Made by a program: the position numbers and the translations under genes. A DNA stretch of 64,000 bases from Hysterangium stoloniferum (Eukaryota; Basidiomycota; Agaricomycetes; Hysterangiales; Hysterangiaceae), in contig WHVD01000015.1 in assembly GCA_015178975.1 (NCBI GenBank), positions 248,001-312,000 of the forward strand, in the 5' to 3' direction. Of this stretch, positions 10,988 through 21,569 are shown in pieces. The notes below the pieces were generated by a model that worked only from the letters and a program-made list of their open reading frames with translations, had not been told where the DNA came from and made no database searches. Within the stretch, counting starts at the first letter, position 1; every line of letters starts with the position of its first letter.

Positions 10988-13900
10988 ATGACAATGCGGG
11001 GGGAAAATAGTGGATGGTCCTATGGCAGCAGTGGGTCCATCTGGCAGGGTAATGCACAGGCTTCGACGGGAACCACCTTTAATCAGGATGAATTAAGCTG
11101 GAACTCCTGGAAAAATTCTTTTGACCGCAATCACAACTCTACCTTCAACCACGACCACGCCAACGACCAACAGTGTATTGACCCTGATATATCTCCTGTT
11201 TCCACCCCCTTTACTTCTTTCAATACTCCAGATACCGCATCCAGCACCCTTTGTATGGGCAATCTTGAGCCTTGGATGGACCACGAATATACCAGTCAAG
11301 TCATTCGTCTCATGGGTTGGGAACGTCTTTCTACAAACAATGGTACTCAGGACACCTCGATTATTATCAAAATTCCTCCTTCACCACCGGACGTTATTCC
11401 CCAACCCAACAATCCCGGATATTGCCTGCTCACTTTTCCAACAGCGGCGCAAGCGGCCAGTGTGCTCGCATCTCTGCACTCCGTTAACAGCAAGGATCCT
11501 GCCGGTGCTCCTCTTCTTATGCCAAACTCATCTCATCCTTTCAATCTTCAATGGGCCAACCCGTCGCAGGTGTTGCAGGCAAGCATTGGGGCACCGTTTG
11601 GAGGATCCCCACAGAACACAGCCTTAATTAACCCCCTGAACTCACGCAGCAACGCGGCATCGCAGGGTCCGCAGCGCGAATATTCTATTTTCGTTGGCGA
11701 TCTTGCTCCCGAAACATCAAATTCAGATCTGGTGGCAGTGTTTAGAAATCCAGTACTGGGACTTAGGAACGACAGGCAAGCCAGTTCGCTCTATGTCGCA
11801 GGTATAGGAGATCTAATGTGTCTTCAGAGAACCCAAATTTATCCGACCTTTCTACAGCTGCAAGTCGGCGAAGATCATGCTGGACCCTGTGACTGGTATT
11901 AGTCGAGGATATGGCTTTGTTCGGTGAGTAACGGCGTTTTTTTTGCCGATTTAGGCGCATATAGTCACATTGTGGTATATGTGCACGTCATCTCACGTGT
12001 CACATCCCTCTCACATACTCGCATCCAAATGCTAATACAAACCTTGCCATCTTCAGGTTCACAGAGGAAGCTGACCAGCAGAGGGCGCTTATTGAAATGC
12101 ATGGTCTTTATTGTCTGTCTCGCCCGAGTGAGTCACCCCTTCTCCGACGTCGACGTTTTCTCACGCCACTTTAGTGCGAGTTTCCCCTGCTACAGCTAAA
12201 TTCAAACCAACTACGACGGTCGTCTCTGCACCTGCCCAATCGGGTCCTCCGGGTTTTAATCCAGCCCTTCAGACTCCGAAGGCAGTCGACGATGGCAACA
12301 ACAGGCCGGGAATAGTCAGGAGTGTATCATCCTCAGTGGCAGCAGCACCCTTGTCTGCATCTGAAAAATCCACAGCGAACTCCGTAAGCTCGAGCCCTTC
12401 AAATGTGACACCTATTCCCGCGCACAGCAACAACGGCGGGCACACCACCAGTACCAATGGCAACTCCCCTTCTGCCTCAAAGTCACCAAATGGATCGGAG
12501 CAGCATGCCCAGGGCGAGGTTCAGATTTCACCTCAAATCCTCACCCAGATAAAGCAGCTCGCTTCGGACATCCCTAAGCCGCATCAAGAATGGAATTTGA
12601 CACACGTACAGCAATTGGCTTCTCAAAACAGCGTCGGCAGTTTTCCGAGTTCTTCTTCTTTGGGAAGTCAACCACCGCCATATTCTGGACAAACTGGGGT
12701 TCTTGGAGCGAACGCCGGTGGATTTGGGCCCGCTGGTATTGGCAGCATGTACGACGAAGCTTGGACGCATCAGGTGCAGGCTCGAGCGATACTAGGGAAT
12801 CTCATTGGTCCGAATGGGGAGCAACTCACAAGTACAGATCCATACAATACTACGGTACATATAGGATTCCTTTTGTTCTCTTCTTTATCACATTGAGCAA
12901 TTTCATTGATGCTATATGCTATTTTTAGGTCTTTGTAGGAGGTCTGTCGCCGCTCATATCTGAGGAGACATTAAGAACATTCTTCGCACCATTTGGGGAC
13001 ATCCATTACGTATGTTATCATCTTTTTCGCAATTCGGACAATTGCTTACATTTTTTCCTCGGCATTCCCCGTCCTTACCTAAAATCGATATTCGCAAATA
13101 CCGTCATCCCTCTATCTTCAATCTTCCCAGGTGAAAGTACCCCTGGGAAAACACTGCGGCTTTGTGCAGTTCGTTCGGAAGGCAGATGCGGAGCGTGCCA
13201 TTGATCGTATGCAAGGTTTCCCTATCGGGGGCAGCAGAATTCGATTGAGTTGGGGTCGAAGTCAATGTTAGTTTTCATCTTCTGTTGCTGTCTCACATTT
13301 CAACAGAATGTAATCGTTGTTTCTTATATTTCGTTTTTTTTGTTATCAGATAAAGCTGCACAGGCCGCTCAAGCTGCACAAGCAGAACAGATTGCGAGAT
13401 TGAGTGCCACTGCAGCACACAACCAAGGTCCCGCTTCCGTGCAGCTCACGCAAGAGCAAGCTCTACAGATACTTCAAAATATGAGATATGGCTCATCATC
13501 TGTGATATCTGGTTCCGGGAGCGAGCCCTCGCCGCCTTCAGTCGGACTTGGGTCTGCATACAAAGCCACTGAGAACTCCGAGCGTATGAATGTGTATCCT
13601 AACCAAGGGGAACAGCCACGCTCCCAATTCTCTCCATTCAGTTCAAATTCTAACTCCAATACCCATATACCTTTCGTAGTCGGGGACCATCAATCACAGC
13701 AGAATCCAATGATGACAACCTCTCCATCCCTGCCACTTCTTCATCCGTCGCGAAACTATATCCAGGGCTTTGCGCCCGGAACCTCCGCATCATCAGGTAA
13801 AATCAGCGACGCCAGTTCTCTTTCAACAGACTCTTCCTCCGGACCGAGCAATGTACGCTTTACTGCCAGTGGAGTCGGCGGGGGCGTGGGATTCTCTAAC

Positions 13901-14326
13901 TCGGGCTTTCACGAAAACGGGGGTCCGACGTTCCAAGTTAGCGATATCCTGCGCAATGACTCTCAGTCGCAGTACTCGCGCACCTCTCAGCCATCCTTGT
14001 CACATAACGTAGAGTCCGCCACTAGGCGAACCCCTCCTCGTCTACAGAACCAAAATTCACTCCAGCACTCCAACCAGCACCAAAGTTCGTTTCAGATGGT
14101 GCGGGAGAACGGCAGTGGAAGCGATTATATGCGTGATTTGAACGGCACGCTCGCGAGTTTAGATTTAGGTGGCGAGAGTTTGAGGTATGGAAGATCTGCT
14201 ATCGGCAGTGAGATGTTGAAAGATAGCTATGGCGAGAGGCGACCATTGAGCAACTCTATCTCGGCGCCGCTCAGCAGTATTATTAGTCCTCAATCTCAAT
14301 CTGGAGGAATTCCCGACAGTTCGTGA
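10988..14326 (+). CDS. NGR1: Three-RRM RNA-binding protein of the NGR1/Nam8 (TIA-1/RBP45-like) group
   Basis: Seven exons: 10988-11775, 11828-11923, 12057-12127, 12175-12854, 12929-13009, 13131-13266, 13350-14326, giving 942 residues. RRM1 (about residues 85-205) has TLCMGNLEPWMDHEYTSQV and GYCLLTFPTAAQAASVL. RRM2 (about 232-325) has YSIFVGDLAPETSNSDLVAV and GYGFVRFTEEADQQRAL. RRM3 (about 544-617) has TVFVGGLSPLISEETLRTFF and CGFVQFVRKADAERAI. Long Ser/Gln/Asn-rich low-complexity stretches lie between RRM2 and RRM3 and after RRM3. Family members bind mRNA and influence stability or splicing. Intron 1 (11776-11827) is a GC-AG intron (CAG|GCAAGC) inside the RRM2 coding region. The Met codon of MRVSPATAKFKP is split across intron 3. 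The start could also be the ATG two codons later. Confidence 0.92.
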
Positions 14327-14830
14327 AGTGCCGAACGCTCTATGCTCTATGCGATCATTGGAAAATTCACTCGTCTTGACTTTAAATTCCCTCCCAATTC
14401 AAATTCTCTTGATGCAGCTTTTTGTAATTCTTCACTATTCACTTTCAATCGCTCCGGATCCGAATTCTCAACGCGGTTGTTTCAAGCTACAGGTAAAATC
14501 AAGTTCCTGGCATTCGTATCGTTTCGTATTTCTGAGACTCAGTATGACGCCCTAATGCATTTCTCGCTATTACCTCGCATTGTGCAGTTTTCTTCGTATG
14601 GTTCGTCTTCTTCTCTCTCATCCGGTTCCTGTCCGTTTGCAATTGTCGTCAATGTTGACTGTATTGGCAACTCTGTTTCAAGTTGGTACAGTCGATCGTC
14701 AGTTTACGTATCAATGTGAATATTCTATTCATGAGCAATTTGAATAATATTGGATCGATCGATGGCGAGGTTTGATTGTGGCATGTTACACTTTACGAGG
14801 AGAAGTACCCGAATTATATACTGATAAACT
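14327..14830. other. 3' region between convergent RRM and hydrolase genes
   Basis: This convergent spacer should hold both 3' UTRs. From about 14,685 it is part of the segment duplicated at 40,259-41,858, so the duplication also took part of the RRM gene's downstream region. Confidence 0.5.
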
Positions 14831-16277
14831 TCACAAATATTTCTTGATCCAAGCAGCGGTTTCTTTGAACGAGCCTTCCTTTCCTGCTTTGACGAGGGGG
14901 TCGCTCTGTACGATAAATAAGGACCTAAGCACTATGTCACACACAAACCATCGACTTACCAAATCGCCTCGGACCTGTATTACGACAACATATAAAGCAC
15001 CATTCAATGTCTTGCCTATGACACAAAGCCAAAGCCATTGCTTACCGCAAAACCATGCACACACCCCTTCCAATGCACCCGTTTATACCCAGGTGCGTAC
15101 TTCCCGTCCCCCAACAAATTATCAGCGAGCTCACATGATTCCTTCGGGAACTGCCCGTCCACATCGCACGAGTTTATGAGCATTGGCGCCTTTGATTTGG
15201 CGAGAAGAGTCTCGAGGTCGTCGGGCATTTTGAGGAGGGAAGGGTGGGAGACTACTCCGACTTTGATCGTGCCCTCTTGGGCGAGGTTGAAAACGTATTT
15301 GCCTTGATGTTTATATTTAGTAAGCATTGAATGATTATCAGGGAGAGGCTTTTTCTTACCGCCAAAGCAATACCCAGTGGCACCAAATTCTTTGATACCA
15401 CGTTCCTTGAGCGCTGCGATGACGGGATCTAACAATGGACGGGTTACTTCGGCGGGATGTTTCCCGATCCAAGCCGAAAGGTCAAATTTGAACTGCAACC
15501 AAAAAAATAAGATGAGCAGAGATGACGAATGGATAATGGGAATATCGGACGTCTTTTTCTGTAAGGAGATCAAAAGGAACAGGATCTCCGTCGTAGTAAT
15601 CGATCATGTAGACCTGAAGTTGGGCAAATTTCAGATATGGTGTTATGGAGATTAAAACTGAAGATATTTACTGCTACGCCATTGAGAGCGAAGTCATCGG
15701 CCTTGCGAGAGATGCATCAACTGTCTGGTTTAGATGATAGAGAGTAACGTTGATAGTACCAATAACTATGATAAGTGTTATGTTTATTATATCTTCTTGG
15801 TTAGGACCGTGACGTTTAAAACTCACCTGCGCATTCCACAAAGGCAATCCAAAACCATCTATCAAACATGATCCATAGAAGTCACCAAAGTTATGTATCA
15901 GCGTGTGTGATACACACCTGGGAGGTACAAAAGTGCCTTCTCCTTATCATACTCCCCAGATGGAAGGGCTACATAAACATCAATACCCGCAATCTTTTCG
16001 ATTGTTCCAGTCGGTGTCCCTACACAATGGAGAGGTGGGCATCCAAATCAACATTCCTATGCATGGTTATATCCTCGATTTCAAAGATCGCTGTACTTAC
16101 CTTCATGACGAACGCCTTTGATACAATCTGAACACAGTGTAGGTTCGGAACTCATGATACTTATGAACGACGAGGAGTGTTCGATGGGAGGAGTGTCTTA
16201 TGAATGATTTAAGACGTGTGACTCTCATGCTGGTATATATATTTCAACTCTGGTGGTACAATCAGACTTACGTGTGT
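14685..16277. repeat. Segmental duplication, copy 1 (pairs with 40,259-41,858)
   Basis: The hydrolase gene with all introns plus about 145 bp downstream and 120 bp upstream recurs at 40,259-41,858 at roughly 97 percent identity by eye, introns included. This is DNA-level duplication and not retroposition. Confidence 0.85.
14831..16155 (-). CDS. Dienelactone hydrolase family protein, copy 1
   Basis: Nine exons on the minus strand: 16155-16101, 16019-15918, 15858-15827, 15701-15672, 15613-15551, 15492-15360, 15302-15046, 14974-14960, 14905-14831. They encode 253 residues, the usual family size. It is an alpha/beta hydrolase with the catalytic Cys in GATGYCFGG, the Asp in INSCDVDGQFP and the His in GCVHGFAVRGDL. 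It starts MSSEPTLCSDCIKGVRHEG, the typical N-terminus of fungal AIM2-like members. Known relatives hydrolyse dienelactones or small esters; the substrate is not deducible. Exon 8 is a 15-nt microexon (VRGDL). Compared with copy 2, the acceptor before exon 4 has one extra base but still offers AG. Confidence 0.9.
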
Positions 16278-16512
16278 CGATTGTTACGACTCGGCATCCC
16301 GGCCACAGATCTGATCACATCAATATTCGCTACGTCGTACCGGGGCCATATCAAGCACAAATGCCTCATTGAGCCCCCAGCTACTTCTATTTATTATAAA
16401 TAAGTTATAAACTCTTGTGTTGAATGAGTAATGGTTGACTTGGATAAACTAATATCTTACTGATGACTAACCATCTCAGTAGTGACTGGTTCCTAAGAGA
16501 ATTACTCTTAAT
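16278..16512. other. Spacer, no gene seen
   Basis: Moderately AT-rich sequence between the end of the duplicated segment and a tRNA-like element. No feature recognised. Confidence 0.4.
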
Positions 16513-16592
16513 GGCCTGATAGCTCAGGGGTTAAGAGCACTAGACATGTAATCCAGACATAGTGGTTACTGGTTCAAATCCAGCTTAGGTCA
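16513..16592 (+). tRNA. tRNA-Thr(UGU)-like sequence, probably degenerate
   Basis: An 80-nt cloverleaf can be drawn. The acceptor strands GGCCTGA and TTAGGTC pair fully with two G-U pairs; the D-arm is GCTC/GAGC; the anticodon loop is CATGTAA; the T-arm loop is TTCAAAT. A-box-like TAGCTCAGGGG and B-box-like GGTTCAAATCC are present, and CTTTT follows. Against a working gene: position 33 is A instead of U, the anticodon and T stems each have a mismatch, and the variable loop is 11 nt. It could be a tRNA pseudogene or a SINE head. Confidence 0.55.
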
Positions 16593-16843
16593 ATACTTTT
16601 CACCCTATTATGTAATTCTTACATCTTGGACAAATGATATTAAAAGCAGTGTAGTCTAGCTGGAACACAAGCATTAAGAAAATTAGAAGGAAAACCATTT
16701 GACTCTTGATATACTGTATGGCCAGCCTCAATATTCTGTACAAATATGGTATTATTATGAGAGATCAACAGGCAACTCACTTTTTCAGAGTGGCACGTGC
16801 AATTCAAAGAAGTGGTAAGCAGTAGATTTCTGAACCTTTTCTC
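16593..16843. other. Possible upstream exon of the unknown ORF
   Basis: An open stretch ending ATHFFRVARAIQRSG just before a GTAAGC donor at about 16,814 could splice, across an intron of about 70 bp, to the ORF that follows. No start codon or family was recognised. Confidence 0.3.
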
Positions 16844-17371
16844 TTGTCTTCTATTGATCTCTTACTAATTTGCTTATTTATAGGGCTGGTTCAAAAATGT
16901 ACCATCGAGTCTATTGATGAAGAGATTAATGTTTTGTGTAATGAAGTGCTCAGTCTGCAAACCCATGTAGAAACTCAAGCCTTGGTCCTTGAATCCTCTA
17001 CTGGCAAAGGCAGAGATCATGAGCAACCAGTGAAAAGGTTGCAACAGGACAGAAAATGGCTTACTGAGATGCAGAACAATCTAAGGAAGTTAATTTTGAG
17101 AGGCTCAGGGAAGATTGGAACACCTGGGCTTAAAGAGGCTTCAAAACTATCCAACACAGCTTCATTAACCTATAAACAGCCAATTCAGATGTTACATCCC
17201 TCAATAATAACTCCAGACTCTCATTTTTCAAACCTGACATCTTCATCTCATCCTCAAATCACTTTGACACCAACACAACCACCTGCTTACCACCTTCAAA
17301 CTGAGCCTGAGCACTATAACCCCCCTACTTTTGTCATCCCTCAGGATATGCATCCATACTCTCCCCAGTAA
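16844..17371 (+). CDS. Unrecognised ORF, possibly transposon-derived
   Basis: An open frame of about 175 codons. The useful part begins after an AG at about 16,883 (LVQKCTIESIDEEINVL) and continues with heptad-like QTHVETQALVLES and LTEMQNNLRKLI, followed by a Pro/Ser/Thr-rich tail. If spliced to the upstream open stretch it would form a two-exon gene fragment. I recognise no domain. The AT-rich, repeat-rich surroundings suggest a remnant of a mobile-element gene. Confidence 0.3.
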   Translation: MSSIDLLLICLFIGLVQKCTIESIDEEINVLCNEVLSLQTHVETQALVLESSTGKGRDHEQPVKRLQQDRKWLTEMQNNLRKLILRGSGKIGTPGLKEASKLSNTASLTYKQPIQMLHPSIITPDSHFSNLTSSSHPQITLTPTQPPAYHLQTEPEHYNPPTFVIPQDMHPYSPQ

Positions 17372-17969
17372 CTCTTCAATGCATTCTCATCACAACCTGC
17401 CATTTCCTTTTCCTTATGTAGAGCCCAAATTCTTAAGACAAAATTCACAAATGTATCCCTTATACCCCCTTCACCCAGTGTTAGATAGTCCAGTCTCACC
17501 ACACATACTTAATCAACCCCTCAATTTGTCACCATCAGCACTGGTTGACGACATCAACTTGCTGCCATCAGCACTGGGAATCCTACAAGTTACTATCCAT
17601 CCAATTTCAATGCTAATGTCACAGAGATATATCCTAATCAAATTTATTCTTACACATCTCATTTTCAATCCAGACAATAAGATTTTTTTATAAAAACTTA
17701 ATTTTAGCTATTATGTAAATACAACAATGGAAATTTGTCTCATTACTACAGGAGAATAACTTCTTTTATCATTAGAAATTGATAATTACACATTTTAAAG
17801 GTCTGAGAGTGTGTCTGGGGGATGGCACAGCACATATGTATGTAAGAGCAAGTAAGCTTAAGTTGATGCTAAGTGAATGGATGAGATCTGGGGACTAGAT
17901 GAGAGCTGTGGCCAGGATACTGAGTTGCAACAATTGACTGAGTCCTCATGTGTGTATGTATGTCATGGT
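17372..17969. other. AT-rich spacer
   Basis: A second open frame (17331-17693) is low-complexity and unsupported. No other feature seen. Confidence 0.35.
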
Positions 17970-18854
17970 TGTTAAGAACAGAAAACTGACTGATGTTGGC
18001 AGACCAATGGGGACTGAATGGAAGGACTAGGCTTCAGCTTATGTTCTGCACCCTTGCAAGTTACTGTCAGGTGTCCTTAAATTTTGGGCAGGCAGAAAAC
18101 TAGTCCTGTCGATATTCCTCTCAGTAAGACATCAATTGGAAGCTGAAGGATAAGTTGAGGGTTGGGTTGAAGGGTCAAAAACCGAGGGTGAGCGAGCACA
18201 AGCAGAGGTGGAGAGTGGGATATTTAGAGTGAGACTATGAGAGATGTATACAAGTGTTCTCAAGTTGATATTCTGATTACTTTGTAGCTACATTACAGTT
18301 GGACTTAAATACTAGTTATCGGCATCTCGAAATACTAACTAAGGTAAGAGTGGGAATGTCTATTTAGTGACAAATAAACTTGACTAGGAACCAGAAGGTT
18401 ACGATAAGATCAGAAGCTGTGATTATCCGAGAGTGGGATTATGAGAAAAGGGAATAGTCCAAGAGCTACAAGTATATATGTGAAACATAGAGTAGTGTTA
18501 GAAGTCATAGTATTGCATGTTGTCGACGCTCGGCTATTTTGTACTTTACAGTAGCTTAGTCATCACATGTATTTCGGTAGGGACTTTGTCATCCCCTCAC
18601 CCACATGAAAACCCGTTGCATATTCTTACAAGTAGAACAGATCATCATAATAAAAGGGGATGTATCAAAGCATAACTGGATGGTACAAGTACAGTATAAC
18701 TTGACAGGGGCGTAAATGGGGTTTGATTGCCGTGAAGGGATACATATACTGATAGTTGCCAATATGATGGCTTGACCTATAACTTGAAACATAAGCAGAC
18801 AATAGTATCATCGGGGACCATTGGGTTGCAATGGGTTGTGACAGGGTTGTAACA
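17970..18854 (-). repeat. Old solo LTR of family b (minus orientation)
   Basis: It begins TGTTAAGAACAGAAAACTG and ends GGGTTGTAACA, matching the ends of the better preserved family-b LTRs at 25,245 and 26,703. It carries the conserved motif GGCTTCAGCTTATGTTCTGC at about 18,030. It is strongly diverged and has lost most CpG sites. Confidence 0.7.
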
Positions 18855-18868
18855 ATGGTACTCAAAGA

Positions 18869-19136
18869 GTCACATGCAACCTATTTGCAAATTTTTATTT
18901 AAATAAAAAGAATGGAGTAAATAAGTGAGTGAATTTTTATTTAGTAGGGTTAAAACAGAGGATAATCTGCACATATATCCCATTTCTCTTCAGTTCATTG
19001 TGACATTGCATGAGCAAAGAGATCTATTGCATCGTCACCGCTCTTTTATATGACAATGGGCTGTTGAACTGTTATATGTAATTTAGGGCTTATGTGTGTT
19101 CAAGGCTCAACGATTATAACTGAGGTAACAATGATA
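18869..19136. repeat. Repeat flank split by the Tc1-like element, left part
   Basis: This stretch, continued at 24,283-24,720, is paralogous to 42,673-43,339 (shared GTGCAACCTATTT-type start, CAGTTCATTGTGACA, GGGCTGTTGAACTGTTATAT). The 42.9-kb copy lacks the Tc1 insertion. Confidence 0.75.
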
Positions 19137-19303
19137 CAGTGATTCAAAAATCCCTTTGCATGTTTTGTACTTCAGACTTATGTATATCCCTGATACCTCA
19201 AAGAATAAAAATGCAAAAATATCAAGAATATTTGTGAATATGCTCTATCATATCTAGATTATGGAAGTATGGTGCCATCACATAAGCTCCAAACATGGAA
19301 ATA

Positions 19304-20392
19304 TTACAAATATTTATATACAAGAGACTCATGCAAAGGGTTTTTTTGCTGACCACTCTGACCCACAAAACTACTTATATTCAGTACTTGGTATAGCCAC
19401 CACTTGCTTTCAACACAGCTGCAACCCTTAGGCATACTCTCAATCAAATTCTGACACACCTCTGCATCAATCTTGTTCCACTTCTCCTCTACCTTATCCC
19501 ACAACTCCAGTATCCCTTTTGGTTCAATCTCATACATCTCCAACCTCCTCTTGATATGATCCCACAAGTGTTCAATGGGGTTGAGGTCTGGAGACTGTGT
19601 TGGCCATGGGAGGACATTGAAATTATTATTTTGAAACCAAGTCTGGGCCTTCTTGCAAGTATGCTTGGGGTCATTATCTTGCTGGAAGATGACATCATCC
19701 ACAGATTTTCCATAATAGTTGAGGCTGGCTTGAAGGTCCTCCTCCATAATCTTGAGATAAAGGTCTCCATCCATCCTCCCATCTATCTTGCAAGCATACC
19801 CAGGTCCTTCCCACAGCATGCACCCTCATACCATCACAGATCCTCCTCCAAACTTCTGAGTCCCGTGAACCAGCCTGTTACTCAAGCCCTCCCCAGTCTT
19901 TTTCCAGACCCACTTCCTCCCATCCAACCCAACCTGTTGATTTTGGTTTCATCAGACCACACCACCTTCTTCCAGTCCTCCACAGTCTAATGCTGATGTG
20001 CTATAGCAAGGTCCATCCTTGCCTTCCTATGCTTCTTGCTAAGAAGGGGCTTTTTCTTCTTCATCACAGCCTTCATCCCAACCATCTTGAGATGATTGTG
20101 CACAGTTTGGGTAGAAATGGACTGGTTGGTGAGATTCCTAAGGGCTTTGGTCACATCAACAGCAGTGTCAACCTTCCCAGAGCTGATGAGATGCTGTGCA
20201 TAGTGAATGTTGGTGGGGAAAGTTTGGGGGATGACCACCAATGGACTTAGGGAGATGAGAACAATGCTTAGAGCAAAGCTTTGAGACTGTGCCAATGCTA
20301 TGACCAGTAGAAACTGCAATGTGGCTAGCTGAATGACCAGCATCAAGCAGTGAGAAGATATGATTCTGCCTGGCAAGAGACAAAGTGCACAT
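19304..20392 (-). pseudogene. Tc1-like transposase (frameshifted and interrupted by stops)
   Basis: Pieces in three frames line up as one transposase. The N-terminal helix-turn-helix region starts at about 20,392 (MCTLSLARQNHIF, STGHSIGTVSKL), then SISTQTVHNHLKMVGMKA, KVVWSDETKIN, a GGGSVMVWGC-type strand, FQQDNDPKHT and SPDLNPIEHLWDHIKRRL. The acidic residues of the second and third blocks are separated by 34 residues, the DD34E spacing of Tc1. At least two frame changes and two in-frame stops disable it. Confidence 0.85.
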
Positions 20393-20532
20393 CTTGGGAA
20401 TTAGGGTATTACTAGTTGCTAAAGGTGATATATTTATACTCCAGTACAACATGGTCATGTGACATCATGTGATTTTGTTGATATGACCTAATTGGAGGTA
20501 AACAATCAACAAGGTCACATGACTATTTATAG

Positions 20533-21547
20533 TGTTAAGAGTGCATACATGGAGGGTTTCTGGAGAAACCTGCAGGAAATCCAGTAGGACTTGGCTTCAG
20601 CTTATAGGCTGCACCCTTGTGAGATCATCTTGTCCAATTTCAAACAGGTGGATGGGATTCCCGGGGAGTCTGGGTGGATTTCGTGGGTTGAGAGGTTGTG
20701 GGTTGAGAGGTTGTGGGTTGAGAGGTTGTGGGTTGAGAGGTTGTGGGTTGAGAGGTTGTGGGTTGAGAGGTTGTGGGTTGAGAGGTTGTGGGTTGAGAGG
20801 TTGTGGGTTGAGAGGTTGTGGGTTGAGAGGTTGTGGGTTGAGAGGTTGTGGGTTGAGAGGTTGTGGGTTGAGAGGTTGTGGGTTGAGAGGTTGTGGGTTG
20901 AGAGGTTGGGGAGTCGAGATAGATAAGTTGGAGTTGAGTGATAGATGTGTCGGAGCCCGTGGGCTCCAACTAGTGAGAGCGGTGTAATTCAAAGAGGAAT
21001 TTAGAGTGGAAAATGTACTAAGATTACTGGGGAGAATCTAAGCCAATTTTCTGACTGGATTGTATGTACAACATCTGCCAGACTATATAGACTGTGGAAT
21101 GAATAACATACCAAATCCAGTAATAATGAAATGAAACTAGCAAAACATAAAATGGGATAAGTAAACACCAAATTTGGTGTTAGGAATGGGACGGAACAGA
21201 GCAGAGTCTGAATTGTGACAGGTCATGAAACCATAATGGGAATGGAGTGGGAGCGGAGTCCGAATTGTGACAGGTCATTTGACTATAATGGGAATGGGGC
21301 TCAGTTAGAGGGATGACAGGTTTTCCGAGCAGGGTCCGGTGACTGATGCATGGGACAGAGTTGGACATAGACAGGGATGGAGTCCGGCGGGTATTCTGGT
21401 GACTGATACATGAAGTAACGAAGTTGAATGTGGACAAGTCTGACATACAGAGTCTGGTGGGAATTCTGGTAAACTGACAGTTGGTGCATATAGGGTGTAT
21501 ATATGTAAGTTAGTGCCTGGAGTCTGGTGGGAATTCCAGTCATAACA
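20533..21547 (-). repeat. Solo LTR, family c (minus), inserted in the Tc1 element
   Basis: It starts TGTTAAGAGTGC and ends GTCATAACA, with a perfect 5-bp target duplication TATAG (20,528-20,532 and 21,548-21,552). It contains the conserved U5 motif near 20,590, a minisatellite, and the palindrome AACACCAAATTTGGTGTT (21,164-21,181). A TATA-like CTATATAG lies near 21,083. Confidence 0.9.
20685..20908 (+). repeat. 15-bp minisatellite, about 15 copies
   Basis: Near-perfect tandem copies of GGGTTGAGAGGTTGT lie inside the family-c LTR. Sister LTRs hold only a short irregular version of the same track (variants of CGACCCACGACCT at 22,420-22,470 and 23,020-23,090), so this copy has expanded. Confidence 0.95.
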
Positions 21548-21569
21548 TATAGTCATCAAAGTTGCCAGC

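Noticed and set aside
11121-11627. Second frame over the RRM gene first exon
   Set aside because: Low-complexity shadow of the real exon.
20532-20992. Open frames on both strands with GLRGC or PQPLN repeats
   Set aside because: They are translations of the 15-bp minisatellite, open in all frames for that reason.
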